Below are positions 16,464-25,254 of a stretch of DNA of 64,000 bases, in pieces. Position 1 is the first letter of the stretch, and the number at the start of each line of letters is the position of its first letter. Position numbers and translations under genes: made by a program. A model generated the notes under the pieces. The model had not been told where the DNA came from, ran no database searches, and saw only the letters and a list, made by a program, of their open reading frames with translations. Origin of the DNA: Nonomuraea jabiensis (GTDB lineage: Bacteria; Actinomycetota; Actinomycetes; Streptosporangiales; Streptosporangiaceae); the NCBI RefSeq assembly GCF_014204795.1, contig NZ_JACHMB010000001.1, positions 7,080,501 through 7,144,500 of the forward strand, given 5' to 3'.

Positions 16464-17221
16464 CCGTAGCCGTAAGAGTCATCCCCTGTCTCGACGTGGA
16501 CGCCGGCCGCGTGGTCAAGGGCGTCAACTTCGAGAACCTCCGCGACGCGGGCGACCCGGTCGAGCTGGCCAGGCGCTATGACGAGGAGGGCGCCGACGAG
16601 CTGACCTTCCTCGACATCACCGCGTCCTCCGGCGAGCGGGAGACCATGCTCGACGTGGTTCGCAGGACCGCCGAGCAGGTCTTCATCCCGCTCACCGTCG
16701 GCGGCGGCGTGCGTTCGGTGGAGGACGTCAACCGCCTGCTGCGGGCCGGGGCCGACAAGGTGTCGCTCAACACGGCGGCCATCGCCCGGCCCGAGCTGCT
16801 CACGGAGGCGTCCCGGCGGTTCGGCGCCCAGTGCGTCGTGCTGTCCGTGGACGCCCGCCGCGCGCCGGGCACCCCCAGCGGGTTCGAGGTGACCACGCAC
16901 GGCGGTCGCCGCGGCACCGGGATCGACGCGGTGGAGTGGGCGGCCCGCGGCGAGGAGCTCGGAGTGGGGGAGATCCTGCTCAACTCGATGGACGGCGACG
17001 GCACGCTCGACGGCTACGACCTGGAGATGCTGCGGGCGGTCCGCGCCGCGGTGCGGGTGCCGGTGATCGCCAGTGGTGGCGCCGGCCGGCTGGAGGACTT
17101 CCCTCCGGCGGTGGCGGTGGGCGCCGACGCCGTGCTCGCGGCGTCGGTGTTCCACTTCGGCACGCTCAAGATCTCCGAGGTCAAGGACACGCTCCGGATG
17201 GCGGGCCACCCGGTCCGCTAG
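16460..17221 (+). CDS. hisF: Imidazole glycerol phosphate synthase, cyclase subunit
   Basis: The 253-residue (beta/alpha)8 barrel forms the ring of imidazole glycerol phosphate using ammonia from HisH. The catalytic Asp residues are in IPCLDVDAGRVVKGVNF and VLSVDARR; the phosphate-binding VGGGVRS and IASGGAG loops are clear. It is the last gene of this his run; hisI lies 6 kb downstream, and hisG and hisE are outside the window. Confidence 0.96.
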   Translation: MTVAVRVIPCLDVDAGRVVKGVNFENLRDAGDPVELARRYDEEGADELTFLDITASSGERETMLDVVRRTAEQVFIPLTVGGGVRSVEDVNRLLRAGADKVSLNTAAIARPELLTEASRRFGAQCVVLSVDARRAPGTPSGFEVTTHGGRRGTGIDAVEWAARGEELGVGEILLNSMDGDGTLDGYDLEMLRAVRAAVRVPVIASGGAGRLEDFPPAVAVGADAVLAASVFHFGTLKISEVKDTLRMAGHPVR

Positions 17222-17249
17222 CCCGCCGGGGCGGGTCCCACCGCGTGCG

Positions 17250-17269
17250 GGCGGGTCGCGAGGCCCGCC
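17250..17269. terminator. Hairpin between convergent hisF and glutamine synthetase-like genes
   Basis: GGCGGG and CCCGCC pair around an 8-nt loop inside the 60-bp gap between convergent genes; a second GC palindrome sits at 17222-17235. There is no T-run. It could end transcription from both sides. Confidence 0.4.
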
Positions 17270-17281
17270 TGCGCGCGTCCG

Positions 17282-18643
17282 TCAGAAGACCCGCAGGTGG
17301 TGGAAGAGCTCGTACGCGACGTCCTTCGCGGCGAACGCCGCCGCCTCCGAGCGCTTGACCGCGAGGTAGGCGCTGCGCCGCAGCGGCCCCAGCGCCTCCA
17401 TGAGCACCTCGTCGGCCTCCAGCGCGTCCAGCGCCTCGTCCAGCGACGCCGGCAGGCGGGTGTACTGGCCGGGGCGGGTGTCGGGGTCCACGTCCACGGC
17501 CGCCCCCGGGTCCAGCTTGCGCCGGATGCCGTCCAGGCCGGCGTGGATGACGGCCCCGAGCGCCAGGTAGGGGTTGGCGGAGGAGTCGGACGGCTTGAGC
17601 TCCAGGTTGGGCTCGCCGCTCTCGCCGAGCGGGGAGCACACCCGTACTGCGGCCTCGCGGTTGTCGGGGCCGTAGACGGCGTACGCGCTGGACCACATGC
17701 GGGGCGCCAGCCGCCGGAAGCTGTTGACGCTCCCGCACGTGAGCGCCGTCAGGCCGGGCAGGTGGGCCAGCAGGCCGCCGATGAACCCGTCGCGTATCTC
17801 GCCGTCCTCGGCGAAGAGGTTGCGGTCGTCGCGCCACAGGGACAGGTGCAGGTGGGCGCCGTTGCCCGCCTGGTCGGCCAGCGGTTTGGGGGCCAGCGTG
17901 GCCCACATCTGCATGCGCAGCGCCGTGCCGCGCACGGTCTCGCGGTAGAGGACGTGGTTGTCGGCGGCGCGCAGCGCGGGCGCGTGGCGCACGGACAGCT
18001 CCTGCTGGCCGGGCCCCAGCTCGGGGTGGTAGTGCTCGACCCGCAGCCCCTGCGTCTCCAGGGCGTGGATGAGCTTGATCGTGTAGTCGTGGGCCGTGTC
18101 GAACCCGGCGTTGGCGTAGCACAGGGAGTCGTCGAGCGGGACCAGCCGGTCGGGGCCGCCGGCCGGGTCGGGCAGGCGGCGGCCGAGCGTGAACTCAGGC
18201 TCGAACGCCGCGACGAGCGTGTAGCCCTCGGTGGCCAGCTCGGCGACGGCCTCCTTGAGGAAGGTGCGCGCGCAGGCGCCCCATGGCGAGCCGTCCGGCA
18301 GGCGCAGGTCGGACAGCATCGCCGCCGCGCCCGGCGCATGGGGCAACGGGACGTAGGTGGCGGGGTCGGGGACAATGCGGACCTCGCCCACCGGACCCAT
18401 GTGCTCGACGTCCTGGAGCTGGTCGAGCATGTTCATCGCCATCATGGCCACCGTGTGCCCGATGCCCGTGTTGAGCCGTTCTGCCAACCTCGACCGGGAC
18501 GCGGCCTTGCCCCGGATCACGCCACCGTGGTCGGCGTACAGAAAACGGATCAGCTCGATGCCCTCAAGCTCGGCTCGCTCGAGGATCCGCCGCGCGTTGG
18601 GATCGAGCTGATTGATCTTTGTGCCGCTCGGGCGATCTCTCAT
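17282..18643 (-). CDS. Glutamine synthetase family ligase
   Basis: The 453-residue protein has the glutamine synthetase beta-grasp and catalytic domains. The metal/glutamate motif FEPEFTLG is near residue 150, the ATP-binding NGAHLHLSLW near 265 (canonical NGxGxHxH), and late KPSDSSANPYL residues are also typical. The best match is the actinobacterial non-GlnA group, which includes gamma-glutamylpolyamine synthetases, so a substrate other than ammonia is possible. The ATG at 18643 was chosen because the family N-terminus starts there. The gene is alone, facing away from the next gene cluster. Confidence 0.82.
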   Translation of the reverse strand: MRDRPSGTKINQLDPNARRILERAELEGIELIRFLYADHGGVIRGKAASRSRLAERLNTGIGHTVAMMAMNMLDQLQDVEHMGPVGEVRIVPDPATYVPLPHAPGAAAMLSDLRLPDGSPWGACARTFLKEAVAELATEGYTLVAAFEPEFTLGRRLPDPAGGPDRLVPLDDSLCYANAGFDTAHDYTIKLIHALETQGLRVEHYHPELGPGQQELSVRHAPALRAADNHVLYRETVRGTALRMQMWATLAPKPLADQAGNGAHLHLSLWRDDRNLFAEDGEIRDGFIGGLLAHLPGLTALTCGSVNSFRRLAPRMWSSAYAVYGPDNREAAVRVCSPLGESGEPNLELKPSDSSANPYLALGAVIHAGLDGIRRKLDPGAAVDVDPDTRPGQYTRLPASLDEALDALEADEVLMEALGPLRRSAYLAVKRSEAAAFAAKDVAYELFHHLRVF

Positions 18644-18705
18644 CCTGCCTGCGTAACACGATCCGGCAGCGCGGGGAAGCATCTGGCGCAGACAGAAGCC
18701 TCGCG

Positions 18706-18867
18706 TCAGGTCAGAACATTTGTGAAGAACACAGCCAATTGGTCGGCTCCGTGAAGGATTCCTTCAAACACTCCGTTGACCGCTGCCGCAGCCTGGGTCG
18801 GCTTGGTGAACAGGTAGAACACCACGAACGCGACAGCCACGTAGGTGATCACCTTCTTGACCTGCAT
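18706..18867 (-). CDS. 53-residue single-pass membrane protein
   Basis: The ATG at 18867 has a perfect GGAGG ribosome binding site at 6 nt spacing, which makes this very short gene believable. The product is a basic start (MQVKK), one hydrophobic helix (residues about 6-22) and an amphipathic tail with FEGILHGADQLAVFF. Short proteins of this shape are widespread in actinomycetes and uncharacterised. A nested inverted repeat lies about 50 bp upstream of the start. Confidence 0.72.
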   Translation of the reverse strand: MQVKKVITYVAVAFVVFYLFTKPTQAAAAVNGVFEGILHGADQLAVFFTNVLT

Positions 18868-18915
18868 GGGGGCCTCCTGCAGTCCATTCCCAGCCGTATA
18901 TACCCGGATCTGGGC

Positions 18916-18950
18916 GATCATCGGCATCTTCTGTGAAGATGTACATGATC
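18916..18950. promoter_or_regulatory. Nested 35-bp inverted repeat upstream of the 53-residue gene
   Basis: Outer arms GATCAT/ATGATC (18916-18921, 18945-18950) and inner arms CATCTTC/GAAGATG (18925-18931, 18935-18941) are perfect and separated by symmetric 3-nt gaps around a TGT centre. It may be an operator for a dimer-of-dimers or an RNA hairpin in the leader of the small membrane protein gene. Confidence 0.55.
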
Positions 18951-19049
18951 CTAACCGGGGGGCTTCCTTACTGAGCCAATGGTAAGCGCAGAAGGTCTGG
19001 CGGGAACCCCTAGTTCACCGGGATTTCCGTGATAGGCCGTCCGGATCGC

Positions 19050-19676
19050 TCAGACGCCGAGGGAGGCCGCGCGCAGCCGTTCGACGGCCTCCGGGTCGCC
19101 GGTCAGCTCCACCCTGGCGTGCCGCTGCCGCCCGAAGCAGAACATGAGCAGCTCGGCCGCCCGGCCGGTGACCTCGACCCGCGTGCCTCCGCGGGGGCCG
19201 CCGAGCGCCACGCCGCCGCCGAGCCGGTGCAGCACCACGCCGACCGGCGCCTTGCGCAGCATCATCCGGGCCCCGGCGGCGACCCGCTTCCAGATGAGCC
19301 GTTCGAGGTCGTCGGACAGCTCGCGGGGCTCCCATGACGGCTGGGCGCGGCGGACGTCCTCGTGGTGGACGAAGAACTCCAGCGTGTTGACGGCCTCGTC
19401 GAGGAAGGGCAGCCGGTAGACGCCGCCTGGCTCGCGCACCAGGCCGACCAGCTCGGGGAAGGGATGCTTGGCCTTGAGGCCGTTCTGCACCGAGGCGGTG
19501 TACCCGGCGAGGGGTTTGAGCGCGATGCCGCCCATCGCGTCGGGCCTGCGCTCGCGCAGCGCGAGGTGGGCGGCCAGGTCATAGGTGGTCCAGCCCGTGC
19601 AGAGCGTGGGTGCGTCGGGACCGAGACGGTCGAGCAGATCGCAGAGCGCGGAGCGTTCCTCGCGTGCGTACGTCAC
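19050..19676 (-). CDS. TIGR03085-type (DinB-like fold) protein
   Basis: The 208-residue protein belongs to the actinobacterial TIGR03085 group within the mycothiol-dependent maleylpyruvate isomerase/DinB fold. It has LCTGWTTYDLAAHLALRERRP near residue 25 and the helix EFFVHHEDVRRA, with His residues placed to bind a metal. The enzyme activity is unknown. In many actinomycetes this gene lies close to hisI or trp genes, as here. The GTG start at 19676 lies 7 nt after a TAGGGT -10 box (minus strand, 19684-19689), so it is probably leaderless. Confidence 0.8.
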   Translation of the reverse strand: MTYAREERSALCDLLDRLGPDAPTLCTGWTTYDLAAHLALRERRPDAMGGIALKPLAGYTASVQNGLKAKHPFPELVGLVREPGGVYRLPFLDEAVNTLEFFVHHEDVRRAQPSWEPRELSDDLERLIWKRVAAGARMMLRKAPVGVVLHRLGGGVALGGPRGGTRVEVTGRAAELLMFCFGRQRHARVELTGDPEAVERLRAASLGV

Positions 19677-19765
19677 GTGGTCAACCCTACCTGTGGGAAT
19701 AACGCGCATATCCGGAGTGATAGTCACTTAGGCAGATATGTCGGATCGGAAGGGGAACGTGCCGC

Positions 19766-21583
19766 GTGGCGACCAAGGTCACCTCGGCCGTGATGCGTCA
19801 AGGGCTGCGTGTCCTTGGGGTGGCCATACGCACGGAGAAGGCGGTGTTCGCGCTGGCGGTGCTGGCCAGCGCGGTCTACGGCGGCATGACCGTCGCATCC
19901 GCATGGGCGCTGGGCTGGGCGACGCAGAACGTGGTGCTGCCGGCCTTCGGGTCGGGCCGCGTCGCCTCGGGGGCGCTGTGGACAGGAGTGCTCCTCATCG
20001 TCGGGACGGCGCTGCTCAAGGCCGTCGGCGTGGCGGGGCGCCGCATCCTGGCGGGAGTCATGCAGTACCGCATGCAGGCCAGGTCGCGCAGGGACGTGAC
20101 CAAGCAGTACCTGAGGCTGCCGCTGTCCTGGCACCACCAGCACCCGACCGGGCAGCTCCTGTCGAACGCCAGCGCCGACGCCGAGGCCGCCTGGGCGCCG
20201 CTCGCGCCGCTGCCGATGGCCGTGGGCGTGATCGTCATGCTGTTCACCGCGGCGATCGCGATGCTGTTCACGGATCTCGTGCTCGCGCTGGTGGGTTTCT
20301 TGATTTTTCCGGCGATCGCCGTACTTAACCTGATTTATCAGCGCAAGCTCAGCCCGCTCGCCACCCGCGCGCAGCAGCTGCGCGCCGAGGTCAGCGAGAT
20401 CGCGCACGAGAGCTTCGACGGCGCGCTCGTCGTCAAGACGCTCGGCCGGGAGGAGCTGGAGACCGACCGGTTCCGGCGGCGCGCCCACGAGCTGCGCGAC
20501 GCCAACATCGCGGTCGGGCGCGTGCGCGGGCTGTTCGACCCGCTGCTGGAGGCGCTGCCCACGATCGGCGTGCTCGCGGTGCTCGCCGTCGGCGCGGGGC
20601 GGCTGTCCGCCGGCGCGATCGACTCCGGCGACCTGGTGCAGGTGGCGTACCTGTTCACGCTGCTGTCCTTCCCGATCAGGGCGCTCGGCTGGGTGCTGGC
20701 CGAGCTGCCGCGCAGCGTCGTCGGCTGGCAGCGGGTGCAGGCCGTGCTGGAGGCCACCGGCTCCATGGAGTACGGCGGCGTGGCCGCCACGGCCGCCTCG
20801 ACCCCCGCCGAGCTGCGGGTCTCCGGCGTCTCGTACGCCTACGGCGAGGCCCAGGTGCTCCACGACGTCACCTTCGACGTGCCCGCCGGCCGTACCGTGG
20901 CCCTGGTCGGGCCCACCGGCTCGGGCAAGTCCACGCTCGTGCAGCTGCTCGGCCGGCTGGTGGACCCCGACACGGGACAGGTGCTGCTCGACGGCGTCGA
21001 CCTGCGCGAGCTGGCCTACGGCGGCATCGCCGAGTCGGTGGCGCTGGTGCCGCAGCAGACGTTCCTGTTCGACGACAGCGTGCGCGGCAACATCGCGCTC
21101 GGGCTGGAGGCGAGCGACGAGGACGTGTGGGCCGCCCTGCGGCTGGCCCAGGCCGACGGATTCGTGGCCCGGCTCGGCGACGGGCTCGACACGCGCATCG
21201 GCGAGCGCGGCGCGACGCTGTCCGGCGGCCAGCGCCAGCGCCTCGCGCTGGCCCGCGCGGTCGTGCGCCGGCCCCGCCTGCTCATCCTCGACGACGCCAC
21301 CTCCAGCGTGGACCCGCAGGTCGAGGCCAAGATCCTGTACGGGCTGCGGGACGCGGCCGAGGCCTCGACCGTCGTGGTCGTCGCCTACCGGATGGCCACG
21401 ATCGCCCTGGCCGACGAGGTGGTCTTCCTCGACCACGGCCGGGTCGTGGACCGGGGCACGCACGAGGAGCTGCTGGAGCGCTGCGAGGGCTACCGCAACC
21501 TGGTGACCGCCTACGAGCGCGAGGAAGCCGAGCGCGCCGCCATCGACCTGCAGGCAGAAGAGGAAGAAGGGGTCAGCGCATGA
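19766..21583 (+). CDS. ABC exporter half, degenerate ATPase subunit
   Basis: The 605-residue protein fuses six transmembrane helices (residues about 25-300) with an ATP-binding domain. Walker A (GPTGSGKS) and the signature LSGGQRQR are intact, but the residue after Walker B is Asp510 rather than the catalytic Glu (LLILDDATSSVD) and the switch His is Tyr541 (VVVAYRMAT). This is the pattern of the non-catalytic subunit in heterodimeric exporters such as TM287/288. The second subunit starts in its stop codon (ATGA). It probably exports a lipid or drug-like molecule; the substrate is unknown. Confidence 0.93.
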   Translation: MATKVTSAVMRQGLRVLGVAIRTEKAVFALAVLASAVYGGMTVASAWALGWATQNVVLPAFGSGRVASGALWTGVLLIVGTALLKAVGVAGRRILAGVMQYRMQARSRRDVTKQYLRLPLSWHHQHPTGQLLSNASADAEAAWAPLAPLPMAVGVIVMLFTAAIAMLFTDLVLALVGFLIFPAIAVLNLIYQRKLSPLATRAQQLRAEVSEIAHESFDGALVVKTLGREELETDRFRRRAHELRDANIAVGRVRGLFDPLLEALPTIGVLAVLAVGAGRLSAGAIDSGDLVQVAYLFTLLSFPIRALGWVLAELPRSVVGWQRVQAVLEATGSMEYGGVAATAASTPAELRVSGVSYAYGEAQVLHDVTFDVPAGRTVALVGPTGSGKSTLVQLLGRLVDPDTGQVLLDGVDLRELAYGGIAESVALVPQQTFLFDDSVRGNIALGLEASDEDVWAALRLAQADGFVARLGDGLDTRIGERGATLSGGQRQRLALARAVVRRPRLLILDDATSSVDPQVEAKILYGLRDAAEASTVVVVAYRMATIALADEVVFLDHGRVVDRGTHEELLERCEGYRNLVTAYEREEAERAAIDLQAEEEEGVSA

Positions 21584-23361
21584 CGGCGCAGAGCATCCAG
21601 GGCAACTCTGAACGTTCCGCGCTGGCCACGATCCGGCAGGGCCTCTCGCTCACGCCCGAGTTCAGCAAGGGGCTGGCGGGCACGCTGGCGCTGGCCGTCA
21701 TCGCCACCATCGGCAAGATCATCGTGCCGATCGCGGTCCAGCAGACGATCGACACGGGGCTCAAGGGCGGCTCGCCGGACATTCCGTACATCACCAAGGC
21801 TGTACTTATCTGTGCGGCCGCGGTGGTGCTCACGGCCCTGGCCGCGTACGTCATGAACGTCCGCCTCTACAAGGCCACCGAGTCGTCCCTGGCGACCCTG
21901 CGCGTGCGCGGCTTCCGCCACGTGCACGACCTGTCGGTGCTCACCCAGAACACCGAGCGGCGCGGCTCCCTGGTCTCGCGCGTCACCAACGACATCGACC
22001 AGATCAGCGCGTTCATGCAATGGGGCGGGCTGATGATCATCGTGGCGTTCGGGCAGCTGTTCGTGGCGACCGTGCTCATGTTCGTCTACTCCTGGCAGCT
22101 CACCCTGCTCGTGTGGGCGTGCTTCATCCCGCTGATGATCGCGCTGCCGCGTTTCCAGCGGCTGCTGTCGCGGGCGTACACGATCGTGCGCGAGCGCACC
22201 GGCGACATGCTGGCGGCGGTCAGCGAGTCCGTCGTCGGGGCCACCGTCATCAGGGCGTACGCCTCCGAGCGCCGCACCGCCGAGCGCATCGACACGGCCG
22301 TGAACGCCAACCGGCGCGCCCAGATCAGGGCGCAGACCATCGTCGGCTTCGTCTTCCCCCTGACCGAGATCGTGGCCGCCGTCGCCATCGGCGCGATCGT
22401 GCTGCTCGGCGTGCGGCTCGGCCTGTCGGGCGACATCACGCAGGGGCAGCTGGTGGCGTTCCTGTTCCTGGTGACCCTGTTCGTCTCGCCGCTGCAGACG
22501 GCCACCGAGGTGCTGAACGAGGCCCAGAACGCCATCGCCGGCTGGCGCCGCATCCTGGGCGTGCTCGACACGCCGCCCGACGTGGCCGACCCCGGCGACC
22601 GGGGCGTGACGCTGCCGCGCGGCCCCATCTCGGTCGCCTTCGAGAACGTGCACTTCTCCTATCCCGGCGGCGCGCCCGTGCTGCGCGAGGTCACCGTGGA
22701 CATCCCGCCGCGCTCGCGGGTCGCGGTGGTGGGGGAGACCGGGTCGGGCAAGACCACGTTCGCCAAGCTCCTGACCCGCCTCATGGACCCGGCCGCGGGC
22801 CGCGTCACGGTGGACGGCCACGACCTGCGCGACGTCCGCTTCTCCTCGCTGCGCGAGCGGATCGTCATGGTGCCGCAGGACGGCTTCCTGTTCGACGGCA
22901 CGCTGGAGGAGAACATCCGCTACGGCAAGCCGTCGGCCACCGTCGAGGAGATCCGCCTCGCGATGACCGAGCTGGGCCTGGCCGACTGGCTGGAGGGCCT
23001 GCCCGCCGGCCTGGACACCCCCGTGGGCCAGCGTGGCGAGTCCCTCTCGGCGGGCGAGCGGCAGCTCGTCGCGCTGGCGCGGGCGTACCTGGCCGACCCC
23101 GACCTGCTCCTGCTGGACGAGGCCACCTCGGCGGTGGACCCGGCCACGGAGGTACGGCTGGCGCGGGCGCTGGAGGGCGTGACGCGGGGCCGTACGGCCG
23201 TCTCGATCGCGCACCGCCTGTCGACGGCGGAGAACGCCGACGAGGTCCTGGTCTTCGACGCGGGCCGCCTGGTGCAGCGCGGCTCGCACGCCGAGCTGGT
23301 GGAGGAGCCGGGCGTGTACGCCGACCTGCACGCGTCGTGGGTGTCCGCGGCCCGCTCCTGA
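21580..23361 (+). CDS. ABC exporter half, catalytic ATPase subunit
   Basis: The 593-residue partner has six predicted helices and an ATP-binding domain with Walker A GETGSGKT, a canonical Walker B and Glu in LLLLDEATSAVD, and the switch His in SIAHRLST. Its signature reads LSAGERQ instead of LSGGQ. Together with the first subunit this gives one normal and one degenerate ATP site, as expected for a heterodimer. The gene is followed after 9 bp by a strong hairpin, so the two genes form a closed operon. Confidence 0.93.
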   Translation: MTAQSIQGNSERSALATIRQGLSLTPEFSKGLAGTLALAVIATIGKIIVPIAVQQTIDTGLKGGSPDIPYITKAVLICAAAVVLTALAAYVMNVRLYKATESSLATLRVRGFRHVHDLSVLTQNTERRGSLVSRVTNDIDQISAFMQWGGLMIIVAFGQLFVATVLMFVYSWQLTLLVWACFIPLMIALPRFQRLLSRAYTIVRERTGDMLAAVSESVVGATVIRAYASERRTAERIDTAVNANRRAQIRAQTIVGFVFPLTEIVAAVAIGAIVLLGVRLGLSGDITQGQLVAFLFLVTLFVSPLQTATEVLNEAQNAIAGWRRILGVLDTPPDVADPGDRGVTLPRGPISVAFENVHFSYPGGAPVLREVTVDIPPRSRVAVVGETGSGKTTFAKLLTRLMDPAAGRVTVDGHDLRDVRFSSLRERIVMVPQDGFLFDGTLEENIRYGKPSATVEEIRLAMTELGLADWLEGLPAGLDTPVGQRGESLSAGERQLVALARAYLADPDLLLLDEATSAVDPATEVRLARALEGVTRGRTAVSIAHRLSTAENADEVLVFDAGRLVQRGSHAELVEEPGVYADLHASWVSAARS

Positions 23362-23370
23362 GCGAACGTC

Positions 23371-23408
23371 CCTGCCCGCGTGCCCGGTAGGCCGGGCACG
23401 CGGGCAGG
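23371..23408 (+). terminator. 17-bp perfect hairpin after the ABC operon
   Basis: Arms at 23371-23387 and 23392-23408 pair perfectly around the 4-nt loop TAGG. There is no T-run, as is usual for actinobacterial hairpin terminators. It separates the exporter genes from hisI. Confidence 0.8.
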
Positions 23409-23412
23409 CTGG

Positions 23413-23418
23413 TTGAAT
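23413..23418 (+). promoter_or_regulatory. Leaderless -10 box for hisI (TTGAAT)
   Basis: TTGAAT ends 6 nt before the ATG of hisI and directly follows the terminator, so hisI has its own promoter and a likely leaderless message. Confidence 0.5.
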
Positions 23419-23424
23419 GGACGC

Positions 23425-23772
23425 ATGTCCCTTGACCCCAAGATCGCCGCGCGGTTGAAGCGCGACGCCGACGGCCTCGTCGCCGCCATCGCCCAGCAGT
23501 ACGACACCGGCGAGGTGCTCATGCTGGCCTGGATGAACGACGAGGCGCTGCATCGGACGCTCACCACCGGCCGGGCCACCTACTGGTCCCGCAGCCGCGC
23601 CGAGCTCTGGGTGAAGGGCGACACCTCCGGCCACGTCCAGCACGTCAAGGCGGTGGCGCTCGACTGCGACGGCGACGCCGTCCTCGTCAAGGTCGACCAG
23701 GTCGACGGCGCGTGCCACACCGGGGACCGCACGTGCTTCGACGCCGACCAGCTCGAGATCCCGCTCGGATAG
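23425..23772 (+). CDS. hisI: Phosphoribosyl-AMP cyclohydrolase
   Basis: The 115-residue monofunctional HisI opens the adenine ring of PR-AMP in histidine synthesis. Metal-binding motifs are visible as ALDCDGDAVLVKV and the late DQVDGACHTGDRTCF with its two Cys; WMNDEALHRT and TYWSRSR are typical. No HisE domain is fused. It lies just upstream of the trp cluster, the usual actinobacterial order. Confidence 0.95.
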   Translation: MSLDPKIAARLKRDADGLVAAIAQQYDTGEVLMLAWMNDEALHRTLTTGRATYWSRSRAELWVKGDTSGHVQHVKAVALDCDGDAVLVKVDQVDGACHTGDRTCFDADQLEIPLG

Positions 23773-23780
23773 CAGGCCGC

Positions 23781-24359
23781 ATGGGGCACAGAGAGCTGTG
23801 GGGCTGGCTCGGGGCGACCGTCCTGGGATGCGTGCTCGTGCTGTTCGGCGCGAGCCGGGCCTGGGTGCGCATCCTGGAGCCGGGCGTGGCCGCGCCCACC
23901 GGAGGCGAGCTCAGCCCCGTGCTGACCCCCCTCGCCCTGGCCGCGCTGGCCGGGGTGGTGGCCGTGCTGGCCACCAAGGGCGTGGGGCGCCGCGTCGTCG
24001 GCGCGCTGGTCGCCCTGTGCGGGGCGGGCGCGGCGGCCGGGACGTGGACGGCGTTCGGCGGCGACACCGTCACCGGCTGGCTGCGCGACCAGAACGTCCT
24101 GCGCGGCGCCGCCGACCTCCCCTGGGAGGTCGCCCCGCTCTGGCCGGCGGTCACGGCCGCCGGAGCGGTCCTGGTGATCGCCGGCGGGATCGTCGCGATC
24201 GTGCGCGGCGGCAGGTGGGCGGGGATGTCGGCGCGCTACGACAGGGCCGCCAATGGGGGCGCAGACGGGGGCGCGGACAAGGCCCGCGCGGAGGTCAAGG
24301 ACGACCGTGCGCTGTGGGACGCGCTCGACCGCGGCGACGACCCCACCGACTCCCGCTGA
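23781..24359 (+). CDS. Trp-region conserved membrane protein (Trp_oprn_chp, TIGR02234 family)
   Basis: The 192-residue protein has about four hydrophobic helices (about 8-25, 48-68, 75-98, 122-145). Helix 1 is followed by a short exposed segment with SRAWVRI, and the protein ends in a charged cytoplasmic tail. This matches the membrane protein that sits in actinobacterial trp operons, usually directly after trpE. Here it follows hisI by 8 bp and no trpE is present. The function is unknown. Confidence 0.83.
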   Translation: MGHRELWGWLGATVLGCVLVLFGASRAWVRILEPGVAAPTGGELSPVLTPLALAALAGVVAVLATKGVGRRVVGALVALCGAGAAAGTWTAFGGDTVTGWLRDQNVLRGAADLPWEVAPLWPAVTAAGAVLVIAGGIVAIVRGGRWAGMSARYDRAANGGADGGADKARAEVKDDRALWDALDRGDDPTDSR

Positions 24360-24425
24360 CCCCCTGCGCTATGACGATTTCTTTACTGTTCTGAACCTCT
24401 GTCTGCTTGGCAAATGTTTTCTCAA

Positions 24426-24449
24426 TAAGCTGCCGTTGCAACTCGCCAC
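24426..24449 (+). promoter_or_regulatory. Promoter element shared by the two repeat-protein genes, copy 1
   Basis: TAAGCT (24426-24431) is followed by GCCGTTGCAACTCGCCAC. Nearly the same block (TAGGCT, then GCAACTCGCCAC) is found at 25206-25230 before the next gene. The surrounding 24365-24470 is unusually A/T-rich for this genome. Confidence 0.6.
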
Positions 24450-24470
24450 GAACACTTAGGAGCCAGGCGC

Positions 24471-25094
24471 ATGAGCTACGGGGATCAGGGCGGCAGCGGG
24501 GGCTACGGCGCGCAGCAGCCCGGCGGCGGATACGGCCAGCAGCCGCCCAGCGGAGGCGGCGGTTACGGCCAGCAGCCGCCCAGCTACGGGGGTGGGTACG
24601 GCCAGCAGCCACCGAGCGGAGGTGGTGGCTACGGCCAGCAGCCCAATTACGGTCAGGGTGGCTACGGCGAGCAGCCGCCCAGCTATCCGCAGGAGCCGCT
24701 CGGCTACGGGCAGCAGCCCCCGAGCGTCGGCGGCTACGGCCAGCAGCCTCCCAGCTACGGCCAGCCGGCCTACGGCCAGCAGGGCTACGGCTACGGCGCG
24801 CCGCCGCAGCAGCCGAGGTCGACCAACGGCATGGCGGTGGCCTCGCTGGTCCTGGGCATCATCGGCCTGATCTTCTGCGGCCTCACCAGCGTCCCGGGCG
24901 TGATCCTCGGCCACATCGCCCTCAACCGGATCAAGAAGACCGGCGAGGAGGGCTCGGGCATGGCCGTCGGCGGTCTGGTCACGTCCTACATCACCGTCGT
25001 GATCTGGGTGCTGTGCTGGCTCATCTTCGGCGGGTTCATCCTGTCGATGATCGGGCTCAGCGCCGCCGCCACGTCGTCCTCGTACGACTACTGA
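24471..25094 (+). CDS. DUF4190-type membrane protein with Gly-Tyr-Gln-Pro repeat N-terminus
   Basis: The 207-residue protein starts with about 118 residues of low-complexity sequence built from GYGQQPPS-like units and is almost free of charged residues. A DUF4190-type double-helix domain follows (STNGMAVASLVLGIIGLIFCG, then a loop and a second and third hydrophobic stretch to about residue 200). The ATG has an AGGAG site. The N-terminus resembles prion-like phase-separating sequences of RNA-binding proteins, which is a comparison of composition only. The next gene has a similar N-terminus on a different membrane domain. Confidence 0.85.
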   Translation: MSYGDQGGSGGYGAQQPGGGYGQQPPSGGGGYGQQPPSYGGGYGQQPPSGGGGYGQQPNYGQGGYGEQPPSYPQEPLGYGQQPPSVGGYGQQPPSYGQPAYGQQGYGYGAPPQQPRSTNGMAVASLVLGIIGLIFCGLTSVPGVILGHIALNRIKKTGEEGSGMAVGGLVTSYITVVIWVLCWLIFGGFILSMIGLSAAATSSSYDY

Positions 25095-25205
25095 ACCGGT
25101 CGGTAACCCTCCGCTGGTGTGACCGGACCGTGACGAGCCGCTTGCGGTCCGATTACGAATTGTCCGCAAAATGGACGTTCTTCCACGTAGGGGGCGTATC
25201 CTCGC

Positions 25206-25230
25206 TAGGCTGCCGCGCGCAACTCGCCAC
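25206..25230 (+). promoter_or_regulatory. Promoter element shared by the two repeat-protein genes, copy 2
   Basis: TAGGCT (25206-25211) precedes GCCGCGCGCAACTCGCCAC. It is the counterpart of the element at 24426-24449, at a similar distance (about 44 bp) from the start codon. The second gene therefore has its own promoter of the same type. Confidence 0.6.
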
Positions 25231-25254
25231 AAATGACGACATGAGAGGTCCTTC

